DNA of 64,000 bases from NCBI GenBank assembly GCA_963817635.1, contig CAWFPR010000023.1, positions 186,001-250,000 on the forward strand, read 5' to 3'. Positions within the stretch are counted from its first letter, which is position 1. Each line of letters begins with the position of its first letter. Position numbers and translations under genes: made by a program. Shown piece by piece: positions 25,991 through 34,677 of this stretch. Source of the DNA: CAWFPR01 sp963817635 (lineage in GTDB: Bacteria > Acidobacteriota > Vicinamibacteria > Vicinamibacterales > 2-12-FULL-66-21). Below the pieces are notes generated by a model. That model saw only the letters and a list, made by a program, of their open reading frames with translations. It had not been told where the DNA came from and made no database searches.

Positions 25991-27005
25991 CTACCGGACA
26001 ATGCGCAGGTTTGTCGGCGCCTGCGGCCGCTTGCTCTTCCACCCGAGCTGAATGAGTTCGAAGTCGTCCGCGGTCAGCGCGCGGAACGCGGCGTTCAGCA
26101 CATCGTTGTTCCAGCGCGCGTCCATGGTTCCGCTGATGTACATATCGGAGCCGTTGTCGGCCACGATCAGCCCGTAGCGCTGCATCGCCCGGAAGATTTT
26201 CTGCGCGTCGGCCGGAAACACCGAGAGATCCTTCGAGGCGTTGAGTCGCAGGCGCGCCCCCATCGGCGGCGCGCTGGCGTTGGCGCCGGCGGCATGCGAC
26301 GCGGGCCACACGAACCCGTTGGTCGCCCGCGTCGTGACGCGGAAGGCATGGGTGATTTCCCCGGCACCGGCCACTTCGTCAAAGCGGACCAGGCCGGGAA
26401 AAATCGCCAGCCCGGCGGCATCGGCCGACGTCCACCCTTCCGGACGGCGGTCGTCGGTGGCGAGATTGAAGGTGGCCCCGGATCCCGCTTCCCATCGGCC
26501 GCGCGACCCGTTCCAGTACGTGCCGTACAGACTCGTAGAGCAGCCATCGGTCACGATCGATCACCAGCATGTGGCGATCGCCCGAGGCGCCGCCGCCGGC
26601 GACTCCGCCTTCGATGTAGTTCGCGCCGGTCCTGGCCTCGTCCGGAATCGGGTAGCCTGGCAGCCCGGGAACGCCGGCATCGCTCTCGTCGCCGTAATCC
26701 ACGAACGCCAGGGGCACGCGCGGCTGGTCGCCCGAGACGACGACATACGGGAAGCCGTAGGGTGGCGGGCCGAAATCGGGATGCAGACGACGCACGGCAG
26801 AGGGGCTGGACGGAGTCCGTCCGCTGATCCAGTCGATCACTTGCGCCGATCGTGCGTCCACCGGCGCCTGGCTGATGTCCGTATTCCACCAGTTGGTCGC
26901 CGGAAACACCTGCCGGCCGGCGAGCGGCTCGTTGACCACGGGAGCGGCCGACAGCACCGCAACAACCGTCAGGGTGAACACCGCGGGCAGCAGGCGATTC
27001 GGCAC
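25991..27005 (-). CDS. Exported protein of unknown function (apparent frameshift near 26535)
   Basis: From GTG 27005 a signal peptide (LLPAVFTLTVVAVLSAA) leads to FPATNWWNTDISQAPVDARS, GPPPYGFPYVVVSGDQPRVP, and a Gly-rich GGVAGGGASGDRHMLVID. The frame slips after DRDRWLLYE and resumes SLYGTYWNGSRGRWEAGSGA, continuing to the stop at 25991 with IFRAMQRYGLIVADNGSDMY. The tail GWKSKRPQAPTNLRIVR is proline/basic-rich. The aromatic, carbohydrate-protein-like flavour suggests a secreted glycan- or surface-related protein, but I recognise no named domain. Confidence 0.65.
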
Positions 27006-27146
27006 ACGGTGAGCCCTACACGGGTCATGCCAGCGATCAGCAGACATCCCGGCGCATCGGCCCGCAGCGTGCAACCGGCGCAGGGCGGAAGAGTTGGGAG
27101 GGGCGGGGGTCCGGGTGTCGAGGAGGGTGCGGCGAGCGAGGCCGCG

Positions 27147-27173
27147 CGCGCTTTTGTAACGCGCGCGCAGCCT
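27147..27173. terminator. GCGCGCGC inverted repeat downstream of the peroxiredoxin gene
   Basis: An eight-base GCGCGCGC arm is separated by TTTTGTAAC from a second GCGCGCGC arm. It lies just past the peroxiredoxin stop on the minus strand. Neither side is followed by a T-tract, so terminator function is uncertain. Confidence 0.35.
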
Positions 27174-27193
27174 TTGTAATCAGCGGCTGGCGC

Positions 27194-27778
27194 CTACTGG
27201 TTCTTCTTCTTCACGCCGAGCGCCTCGAGCTTCTTGATCGTGTCCTCGCCGGCCGTGCGGACAGCGACGCCGCGACCCGTCGGACCCTTGTCGATGTCGA
27301 GGATTCTGCCATCCGGACCGATGTAGAACGTGAACCGGTTGGCGTACTGCTTGTCCGGCGTGAGCACGCCGTACGCCTCTGCGGTGGTCTTCGCCGGATC
27401 GCTCAGGATCGGAAAGTCCGCGCTCTCCTTCTCGGCGAACGCCTTGTTCACATCGGGGGGATCGACACTCACCATGAAGTAGGCGATGTCGTAGCTCTTG
27501 AGGAGGGACCCGCTCTCACGGAGCGAGTTGCACTGGGCCGTTCACCCTCCGGTGAACGCCTTCGGGAACCACGCCAGCACGACGGTCTTTCCCCGGTAGT
27601 CGGACAGCTTGTGTTGCTTGCCGTCGGATCCCGGCAGCGCGAAGTCGGGCGCCTTGTCGCCGACTGCGAGCCCGGCCGGGGCATTCGGGGTTTGAGCGCC
27701 GGCTGAAAGCGCCGCCGCCATGGCCAGGGTGCCAAGGCCGACGGTCGCGCCAACGGACAGCAGTTTCAACATGGACAC
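27194..27778 (-). CDS. Exported peroxiredoxin with in-frame UGA (probable selenocysteine) at the peroxidatic position
   Basis: Reading 27778 to 27194 in one frame gives 194 residues interrupted by a single TGA (27544-27542), residue 79. A signal peptide (LLSVGATVGLGTLAMAAAL) is followed by the AhpC/TSA-Bcp fold: VGDKAPDFALPGSDGKQ, VVLAWFPKAFTGG, the TGA, then TAQCNSLRESG. In homologues the residue after FTGG or FTPG is the peroxidatic cysteine, and a resolving cysteine lies about four residues on, as here. The rest is conserved (VSVDPPDVNKAFAEKES, FPILSDP, FTFYIGPDGRI). An 8-bp hairpin with a G in its loop sits 14 bases after the UGA. The protein would reduce peroxides outside the cytoplasm. 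A point mutation or base-call error is the alternative. Confidence 0.8.
27508..27528 (-). promoter_or_regulatory. Candidate bacterial SECIS hairpin
   Basis: On the mRNA, ACUCGCUC pairs with GAGCGGGU (8 bp including one U-G) around the loop CGUGA. The stem begins 14 bases and the loop GU 23 bases after the UGA codon. Bacterial SECIS elements are known to have a 4-16 bp upper stem, a loop of 3-14 bases with a G among the first two, and a similar UGA-to-loop distance. All are met. SelB binding is inferred. Confidence 0.6.
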
Positions 27779-27832
27779 CTCATATCACGAGTTTTCGATG
27801 GTATCACGGCCGCTTGCGGTATCCTCAGCCGC

Positions 27833-29663
27833 ATGCACGCATTCCGGTTCCGCTCGCATGCGGCACTGCTGGTGGCCGCCGCAGTCGGCGCCGGCACGCT
27901 GCTCTTCGCTGCGGCGCCACAGACGCCAGTGACACCCGCCGACCTGATTTCGGTGGATTTTCTCGCGACGGGTGACGACGGCCTGCCGATCCCCGATCTC
28001 GACAAGAGCGAGATCACGTTCAAGCTCGACGGTAAGGCCCGCGGCATCCGCTCGCTCCAGTTCGTCCCTCTCGCCGACGCCCCGCTCGGCGACCTGGCGC
28101 CCAGGCTCCACCCGCTCCCACCGCCGTTCGGAACCAACGTGCTCGCAGAGTCCGGCCGTGTGCTCATGATCGTCATCGAGCATGAGTCCATCCGCCCGGG
28201 CAAGGAGCGCCCGGCGCTCAACGCGCTGGATCGGATGCTCTCCCGCCTGTCGCCGGCCGATCGCGTCGGCCTCGCAACGATGCCGCATGGACGGGTGGAA
28301 GTGGAGCTGACGAACGATCACGAGCAGGTCAGAGACGCCCTGCGCCGGATCAAGGGGCAGGCGCCTCAGGCTCAAGGGACCTCGACGCAGGCCGCCATCG
28401 ACTCCGAGAAAGCGTGCAACTCGCGACTGACGCTCTCGACTCTGACGGGCCTGCTCGAATCGCTCTCGGTCGTCGAAGGTCCGAAGTCGATCGTGTTCGT
28501 CTCGTCCGGCGTGATGCCGCCGCGCCGCGACGCGCTGATGACCCAGGCGCCGGGGAAGTGCGAGATACGCTCGGTCTACTTCGAAGAGGTGGCCGATGCC
28601 GCCAGCCTCGCGCGCGCCCATTTCTATGTCGTCCAGCCGGACGACCTGAACGCGGACTCCGCGAGCCACGCGTTCGAGGATCCGACGGCGAGCCGCTTCA
28701 GCAGCTCGGACGAGGAACTGGCCGGCCTTCGAGCACCTCACAGGGGTGACCGGCGGCGAGCTGTTCCGCCTCAACGGCCCGACCGAACCGGTGTTCGCGC
28801 GAATCGCGCGCGAGAGTTCCGGGTACTACGTCGTCGGTTTCGAGCCGGCGCGGGACGAACGCGATGGCCGCAGGCACCGGGTTGAAATCAAGGTTGCTCG
28901 CGAAGGCGCGACGGTCCGCACGCGCCCGCACCTCCTGCTCGTCAAGGGCCCCGGAGCCACGACGCCACAGGCCATGCTGCGCGACGCACGCATCTACCAC
29001 GACCTGCCGCTTCGCGCGATCGCTTACGCGTCGCGGATTCCTGGAGACTCGAAGCTCAAGATCGTGGCCATCGGCGACGCGCTGGATCGCGACGTCCCGC
29101 TCACGGGCGCCGCCATGGCGCTCGTGGACAGCGCGGGCCGGCTGTCGTCCCAGTGGACCGCCAGACCCGACGAGTTGAAGGGCACCCACCTCATGGCCGC
29201 GCTCGTGGCTCCGCCCGGCAGCTATCGGCTGCGCGTGGCGGCGATTGACGTCAACGGCCGCCGCGGCTCGGTGGACTACGAGTTCGACGCGGCATTGCAA
29301 AGAGCCGGCACCTTGCAACTGAGCGGCGTGGTCCTCGGCGTCAGCCCCGGTGGCGCGTTCACGCCGAAGCTGGTGTTCACAACGGATTCGTCGGCGACTG
29401 CCTTCCTCGAAGTCTATGGGGACGCCGAGAAGGCCATGGGCGTGTCGATCAAACTCGAGATCGCGAACAGCCCCGACGGACCGGCGCTCGCAGTCGCGAC
29501 AGTGCCGTCAGAGCAGGCCTTCGACGGTGATCGCCGGATGGCGGTCGGCGCGATTCCCCTCGGCGCTCTGGAGCCGGGCGACTACATCGTCCGCGCGGTC
29601 GTCACGAGCGACGGCAAGCCGCTCGGGACCGTGTATCGCACCTTGCGCAAACGGGACCGGTAG
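27833..29663 (+). CDS. Exported VWA-type (VWFA-related) protein (apparent frameshift near 28727)
   Basis: A signal peptide (ALLVAAAVGAGTLLFAAA) opens a von Willebrand factor A-like domain typical of the acidobacterial VWFA-related family. Markers are ISVDFLATGDDGLPIPDLDK, RVLMIVIEHESIRP in the MIDAS strand, and GPKSIVFVSSGVMP. The frame slips after DEELAGL and resumes EHLTGVTGGELFRLNGP. After that come SSGYYVVGFEP and a C-terminal Ig-like region (AGTLQLSGVVLGVSPGG, EPGDYIVRAVVTSDGKPLG). About 610 residues in total. Extracytoplasmic, function unknown. It is divergent from the peroxiredoxin gene with 54 bases between. Confidence 0.8.
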
Positions 29664-29664
29664 C

Positions 29665-30021
29665 ATGCTGCTGCTCGTGCTCCTCCTGGTGACGGGGCAG
29701 GTGCCGTCGGCGGCCCAGCTCGGACGGCAGGGGTGGACCGCGATCAACGAAGGAAAGGCCGACGAGGCGGCAGCGGCATTCGACGCGGCGCTGAAGCAGG
29801 CGCCAGCCGATCCGTCGCTCCTGCTGGGCGCGGGCGTGGCCGCGCACCTGCGCGGACATGGGACGAGGCCTGCCGTTTCCCGAGGCCTTCGAGCGCAACC
29901 TGCTGATGTCCTACGGGGACTTCCAGCGAATGCTGGCCGATCCCGTTCAGACGCCCCCGGCGATCCAGCCGTCCGGCGGCCCGGGTTCACATCGACGTCC
30001 AGCGCCGCAGCACGCCGATGA
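29665..30021 (+). pseudogene. Truncated TPR-type exported protein fragment
   Basis: The frame begins one base after the VWA stop: MLLLVLLLVTGQVPSAAQ is a signal peptide, then one TPR unit follows (AINEGKADEAAAAFDAALKQ, ADPSLLLGAGVAAHL). After HLRG the similarity moves to another frame (LPFPEAFERNLLMSYGDFQR) and soon runs into the 3' end of the convergent methyltransferase. The expected further TPR units are missing. It may be a decayed gene, or an assembly deletion may have removed its 3' part. Confidence 0.45.
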
Positions 30022-30763
30022 CGTCCGGGGATTCGGCCGCGCTGAACGGTGAGGCGTCGTACCCGCCGAAGACCGCGGCCGTGCTGAAGCCCGCCTCGCC
30101 GAAGACGGCGCGCAGTTCCGGCCACGTCCAGCCGTACAGCCGCACGCTGCGGGTGGAGGTCACCTCCACCGGCGGATCGCGGCGCGGATCGTAACGCAGG
30201 GTCGTCGGCGTAAACGTCACCCACCCGTCATCGTGCGTCTCCATCAGCCGGAGAAAGACGGTTTCCCCCCCGTCCTCCTCCGGACGGAAATTCAGCGGCA
30301 GGTGACGCACCTTCTTCGAGCGGATGCGCTCGTAGTTCAGGACCTGGAACACGAACGGCGCTCCCGGATCGAGCGTTTGCGCCAGGCCGGCGGCCAGCAT
30401 CCGCATCGACGCATGGTCGAGGTGCGGCAGCGTGTTCCCGAGGCAGATTGCGCCGGCAGCCGCGCCCTCGACCAGCGCACGGACCTCGACGATGTCGCCG
30501 GCGATGAAACGCAGGTTGGATGGCAGCGGCGCGTCGTTGGCCTTGCCGAGCATCGCCGCGGATGCGTCGATTCCGAGCACGTTGAATCCGTGCGCCGCCA
30601 GGTGCCGGCTGTGCTCGCCGGTGCCGGCTCCGAGGTCCAGAATCAGGCCGCCGTTCGCGCCGCCCAGCGCCCGCTCGAGGAACGGCCATTCGCGCTCGAT
30701 GCGCTGCGGCCAGGCGATCAGCCGCCGGTAGTCCACGCGGGACCACGGGTCGTCGGGTTGCAT
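29987..30763 (-). CDS. Class I SAM-dependent methyltransferase
   Basis: The 258-residue protein has motif I LILDLGAGTGEHSRHLAAHG (about 40) and the acidic loop VLGIDASAAMLGKAND (about 62), then AGDIVEVRALVEGAAAGAIC and LGNTLPHLDH. The C-terminal half (TLRYDPRRDPPVEVTSTRSV, YGWTWPELRAVFGEAGF) matches glycine/sarcosine-type or Methyltransf_25-class enzymes. The substrate is not defined. It is convergent with the truncated TPR frame. Confidence 0.85.
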   Translation of the reverse strand: MQPDDPWSRVDYRRLIAWPQRIEREWPFLERALGGANGGLILDLGAGTGEHSRHLAAHGFNVLGIDASAAMLGKANDAPLPSNLRFIAGDIVEVRALVEGAAAGAICLGNTLPHLDHASMRMLAAGLAQTLDPGAPFVFQVLNYERIRSKKVRHLPLNFRPEEDGGETVFLRLMETHDDGWVTFTPTTLRYDPRRDPPVEVTSTRSVRLYGWTWPELRAVFGEAGFSTAAVFGGYDASPFSAAESPDVIGVLRRWTSM

Positions 30764-30887
30764 CCGTCAACAGTAGCAGGTGTCGGGCACCTGGGTCAGG
30801 CTCATGAGTTCGGGTGACCTGTTGTATCATCCGCTCTACTTCCACGCCGCCGCGGCGGTTCATGCCAGCCCGAGGAGAACAGACACG

Positions 30888-31810
30888 ATGAACCCGATCA
30901 CCGGCCTGCTGACCGCGCTCGGCGCGCTCACGGCGTTCTACATTGCAGCGTGGACGAGGGCGGCGATGGCCGCGCGCCGGCTCACCGGACGCGGTGAGCC
31001 GACGCCCGCGACCGACACGCGCTTCCCCACCGGCGGCCACATCGCGGTGGGGGCCGGTGCGAACTTCTTCGATGCGCTCGGGATCGGCTCGTTCGCCACG
31101 ACGACGGCGGTGTTCAAGTTCCTGAAGATGGTGCCCGACCGGGTCATCCCCGGCACGCTGAATGCGGGGCACGCGCTGCCGACAATCACGCAGGCGTTCA
31201 TCTTCACGGCCGTGATCCCCGTCGACGTGCTGACGCTCTTTTCGATGATCGCGGCCGCGGTCCTCGGCGCGTGGCTCGGCGCCGGCGTGGTGGCGCGATG
31301 GTCGAAGCAGAAGGTCCAGATCGGCATGGGCCTGGCGCTGCTCGCGGCCGCCGCGTTCATGTTCATGAAGCAGATGAGCCTGTTTCCCGCCGGCAGCGAC
31401 GAGATCGGCGTCCGCGGGCTCACGCTCGTCCTCGCCATCGTCGGCAACTTCGCGCTGGGCGCGCTGATGACGCTCGGCATCGGCCTGTACGCGCCGTGCA
31501 TGATCCTCGTCTCCATGCTCGGCATGAGCGAGCGCACGGCGTTTCCATCATGATGGGCTCCTGCGCGTTCCTGATGCCCATCGGCAGCCTGCGGTTCATC
31601 CGCGAGCAGAGCTACAGCCTCCGGGTGTCGATCGGCCTGGCGATCGGCGGCATCCCGGGCGTGCTGCTCGCCGCCTACATCGTCAAGCAGCTCCCCCTCT
31701 ACGCGGTGCGCTGGCTGGTCATCGTGGTGGTTGTGTATACCGCCGCCATGATGCTCTATTCCGCTTTCAGCAGCCCGCAGCGCGGGCTGGAAGCGAATTA
31801 CGAGGTGTAG
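30888..31810 (+). CDS. TauE/SafE-family membrane permease (apparent frameshift near 31545)
   Basis: From the ATG at 30888 (CGAGGAGA upstream) the protein has about 307 residues and eight or so membrane helices. TauE/SafE markers are GANFFDALGIGSFATTTAVF near the N-terminus and VGNFALGALMTLGIGLYAP with MILVSMLGMSE in the middle. The frame slips after SERTAFP and resumes IMMGSCAFLMPIGSLRF, ending YAVRWLVIVVVVYTAAMMLY. The family exports sulfite, sulfoacetate or other organosulfur anions; the substrate here is unknown. The proline/glycine half-helices are repeated as usual. Confidence 0.82.
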
Positions 31811-32090
31811 GGCGAGGGTGTCGAGGTGTCGAGGTGTCGAGGCGTCGAGGTGTCGAGGCGTCGAGCTGGACGGGCTGACGGCACCCGCGAAGGGCACGAA
31901 GGGCACGAAGAGGCACGAAGGGGCATCAAAGGGTTGGTGTCGAGGTGTCGAGCGGTCGAGGTGTCGAGCGGTCGAGGTGTCGAGCGGTCGAGGTGTCGAG
32001 CGGTCGAGGTGTCGAGCGGTCGAGGTGTCGAGCGGTGTGTCGAGCGGTCGGGGTGTCGAGCGGTCGAGCTATCGAGCGGTGCGGCGTCAG
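31811..32090. repeat. GTCGAGGT/GTCGAGCG octamer array (280 bases)
   Basis: Units of eight bases, GTCGAGGT, GTCGAGGC and GTCGAGCG, fill most of the gap and alternate as a 16-base unit after 31935. They are broken by a second repeat of nine bases, GGGCACGAA, at 31888-31925. The array reaches the 3' end of the YCF48 gene (stop 32087). No gene is supported inside it. Confidence 0.8.
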
Positions 32091-33110
32091 CGGGTCAGGT
32101 TCAGCCGGGAGATGCGTCCGCGTTCTCCCGCGCCCCAGCCGATTGCCGCGTGTGGGGCGAAGCTGAACGTGTGGAAGCCTGGGGACTCCGTGGGTGACCA
32201 CGTCCGTCCGTCGTCGTCCGAGCGGTCGGCGCCTGCGGGGCCGATCGCGATGAGCGACGTGGCCGTGCCGGGGACGTAGGCGACGACGGAGCGGAAGCCG
32301 GAAAGCCCGTGTTCTTTCGCGAGCGCCCACGTCCGTCCCCCATCGGACGTATAGACGACGTTGTCGATGGCCTCGCGCTCCTGACTGTAGTTGCCGCCGA
32401 CGGCGACGCCGTGCATCGCGTCGCGGAAGGCGACGGAGAAGATGCCGGTGGCCTTGCCCGTCGCGAGCGGGGTCTGGGTGACGCTCCACGTCTTCCCGAA
32501 GTCGTCCGAGCGCAGTACCACGCGAAGCGGTCGTACCAATCCAGATGCGATTGCCCGCAACGGCGATGTTCGTGCCGCTGCCGGCGAACGCCCCCTCTCC
32601 GTCGAGCGCCGGCGGCAACGCCGCCGCGGGGACCCGTGACCAGGTCGTGCCGCCGTTCGATGTTCTCAGGACCACGAACTGACCCTTCACAGAGTCGCTG
32701 AAGGCGAGGCCGCGGTTCGCGTCGCGGAACGTCATCGCATCGAGGAAAATCTCCGGATCGGTGTTCCTGAACTGCTCGACCCAGCGGGCGCCGCCGTCCG
32801 TGGTCTTGAAGATGCGCGACGCGTCGCCGGGACCGATGCTCAGGATGTAGGCCGTCGAGGCGCTGAAGGCATCCACGTCGCGGAAGTCCAGCCGCTCGGC
32901 GCCGGGCACCGGCCGCGCCTGCCACGTCGCCCCGCCGTCGATCGTCCGCACGACCGTGCCCCCGGCGCCGCTCGCCCAGGCGACCTGCGGTGAGACGGCG
33001 CTGACGCCGCGGAGCCGGGCCGTGACACCGCTGGCCTGCTCCTGCCACGGCGAGACACCCTGAACCACCGACAACGCAACCACAGCCGCGAGCGCTGATT
33101 TCATCGACAT
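32087..33110 (-). CDS. Exported YCF48-like beta-propeller protein (apparent frameshift near 32530)
   Basis: A signal peptide (SALAAVVALSVVQGVSPW) is followed by about 320 residues of repeated YCF48/BNR-type blades: VRTIDGGATWQARPVPGAE, KTTDGGARWVEQFRNTDPE, LRTSNGGTTWSRVPAAAL, then after the slip LRSDDFGKTWSVTQTPL, YTSDGGRTWALAKEHGL and DDDGRTWSPTE. The WxxxxP-type blades form a secreted propeller; enzymatic activity is not predicted. The 3' end abuts the octamer array. Confidence 0.8.
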
Positions 33111-33204
33111 GACCACAGATGACACAGATCACACGGATCCGTCAGCTGACAACTGCGACGGAATCTGTCGAGGGCCACTATCCCTCGACACCTCGACACC
33201 CTTT

Positions 33205-33236
33205 ACCTTTTTCCATTTTCCATTTTCCATTTCATT
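33205..33236. repeat. CCATTTT heptamer repeat
   Basis: Four copies of ATTTTCC/CCATTTT lie just before the stop codon of the M16B gene on the minus strand. The sequence before it (33110-33145) holds ACACAGATCACACGGAT-type repeats. The unit is the same as in the lgt tail. Confidence 0.7.
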
Positions 33237-34677
33237 GCTGCTGCCTCCCCTCGGCGTCCAGCAGCACAATCCTGGCAATCCCCGTCGCCTTGAGCGGCGC
33301 CTCGATCGTGGCACGGTCGCCGACGATCACAATCGACAGGTGATCGACGTCAACGTACTGCTTCGCGACCCGCATCACGTCGTCCGCGGTAACTGCCGAC
33401 ACGTCGCGCACGTAGTTCTGGTAGTAGTTCGCCGGCAGTCCCAGCACGGTCAACATCGTGATGGCCGAGTTGATTCCCCCCACCGACCCGAACTGGCCTG
33501 GAAGGCGCTGGATCAGCATGTCCTTCGTCATGGCGAGCTCGTCGCCGGTGATCGGCCTGGCGCCCTGGATGCCGCGCAGTTCCTTCATGAACTCGATGAG
33601 CGCCGCGTCGGTCTTCGCCGTCACGATGTCGCCGCCCGCGCGGAACGGGCCGGGACCCTGACCGTACGCAAACGACGAGCTGACGCCGTAGCTGTAGCCC
33701 TTGTCTTCCCGGATGTTGGCGCTCAGTCTCGACTGGATGTGCCCGCCGAGCATCATGTTCATCACCTGAAGCGCGGCGTAGTCCTTCGTCGAGCGGGGCG
33801 GGCCGGGATTGCCGATGGCAAACGTGGACTGGGCGGCGCCGGGCTTGTCGACCAGGAAGATGGTGATCGGATGCGAGGCCGGCAGCGCGGGATAGGTGAA
33901 TTCCGGTTTCTCTCCACCGGCCGGCCATGCGGCGAGCGCCTTCTCGACCGCCGGCTTCAGCTTCGCGCCGTCCACGTCGCCGACGACGGTGATGACGGCA
34001 CGGCCCGGCCTGAAGTACGTGTCATGGAACGCCACCACGTCGTCGCGCGTGATGGCCTTGATCGACGCCTCGTCGGCCTCCTGGCCGTACGGATGCGCAG
34101 CGCCGTAAAGCGTTCGCCCGAATACGCGGTTCGCGATCGGGCGGGACTGCGCGTTGGCGCGCGTGAGCGCGATGAGGCGCTGCGCGCGAAGACGCTCGAG
34201 CGCGTCGGCCGGGAACGTCGAGTTGACGAGCATGTCGGTCATGATCGCGAGCGTGGCCGGGAACTGCTCCGCGGTGGACGTGAACGACACGACGCCGTCT
34301 TCGTCGTCCACCGAGACGCCGACGTTCGCGCCGAGCATCTGCAGGTCCACCGCCAGCTGCTCGCCGCTGCGTGTTTTCGTGCCTTCCCGCATCATCGCCG
34401 CCGTCATCGCGGCGAGCCCGCGCTTCCCGTCCGGCTCGAACTGGTTCGCGCCGCCGATGAACGTGATCGAGAACGACACGAGCGGCAGTCCGTGGCGTTC
34501 CGAAACGACGAACTGGGCCCCGTCGGCGAGCTTCGACGTGGTCCAGGCGGGCACGCGCAGCGCCGGTACCGGTCCGGCGGGCGGAATCTGCTTGCGATCG
34601 AGCTTCTGCTGGGCGGCGACGGGGACCAGGCACACGGCCGCCAGGCACAGGGCTCCAATGTATCGGTTACGCATCAC
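33232..34677 (-). CDS. Exported M16-family peptidase homologue without the zinc motif
   Basis: The 481-residue protein has a signal peptide (IGALCLAAVCLVPVAAQ) and two M16 lobes (LPLVSFSITFIGGANQFE, then PITIFLVDKPGAAQSTFAIG). Where the partner has HxxEH this protein reads RGLAAMTAAMMREGT, with no His or Glu pair, so it is the non-catalytic subunit of a heterodimer. R-Y-type substrate-binding residues are kept (EDKGYSYGVSSSF). Its ATG overlaps the stop of the catalytic partner by four bases (ATGA), so the pair is co-translated. Confidence 0.88.
   Translation of the reverse strand: MMRNRYIGALCLAAVCLVPVAAQQKLDRKQIPPAGPVPALRVPAWTTSKLADGAQFVVSERHGLPLVSFSITFIGGANQFEPDGKRGLAAMTAAMMREGTKTRSGEQLAVDLQMLGANVGVSVDDEDGVVSFTSTAEQFPATLAIMTDMLVNSTFPADALERLRAQRLIALTRANAQSRPIANRVFGRTLYGAAHPYGQEADEASIKAITRDDVVAFHDTYFRPGRAVITVVGDVDGAKLKPAVEKALAAWPAGGEKPEFTYPALPASHPITIFLVDKPGAAQSTFAIGNPGPPRSTKDYAALQVMNMMLGGHIQSRLSANIREDKGYSYGVSSSFAYGQGPGPFRAGGDIVTAKTDAALIEFMKELRGIQGARPITGDELAMTKDMLIQRLPGQFGSVGGINSAITMLTVLGLPANYYQNYVRDVSAVTADDVMRVAKQYVDVDHLSIVIVGDRATIEAPLKATGIARIVLLDAEGRQQQ

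Noticed and set aside
27194..27778. Peroxiredoxin treated as two genes or as a frameshifted pseudogene
   Set aside because: Both halves are in one frame and only one TGA interrupts them, at the catalytic position, so no frame change is needed.
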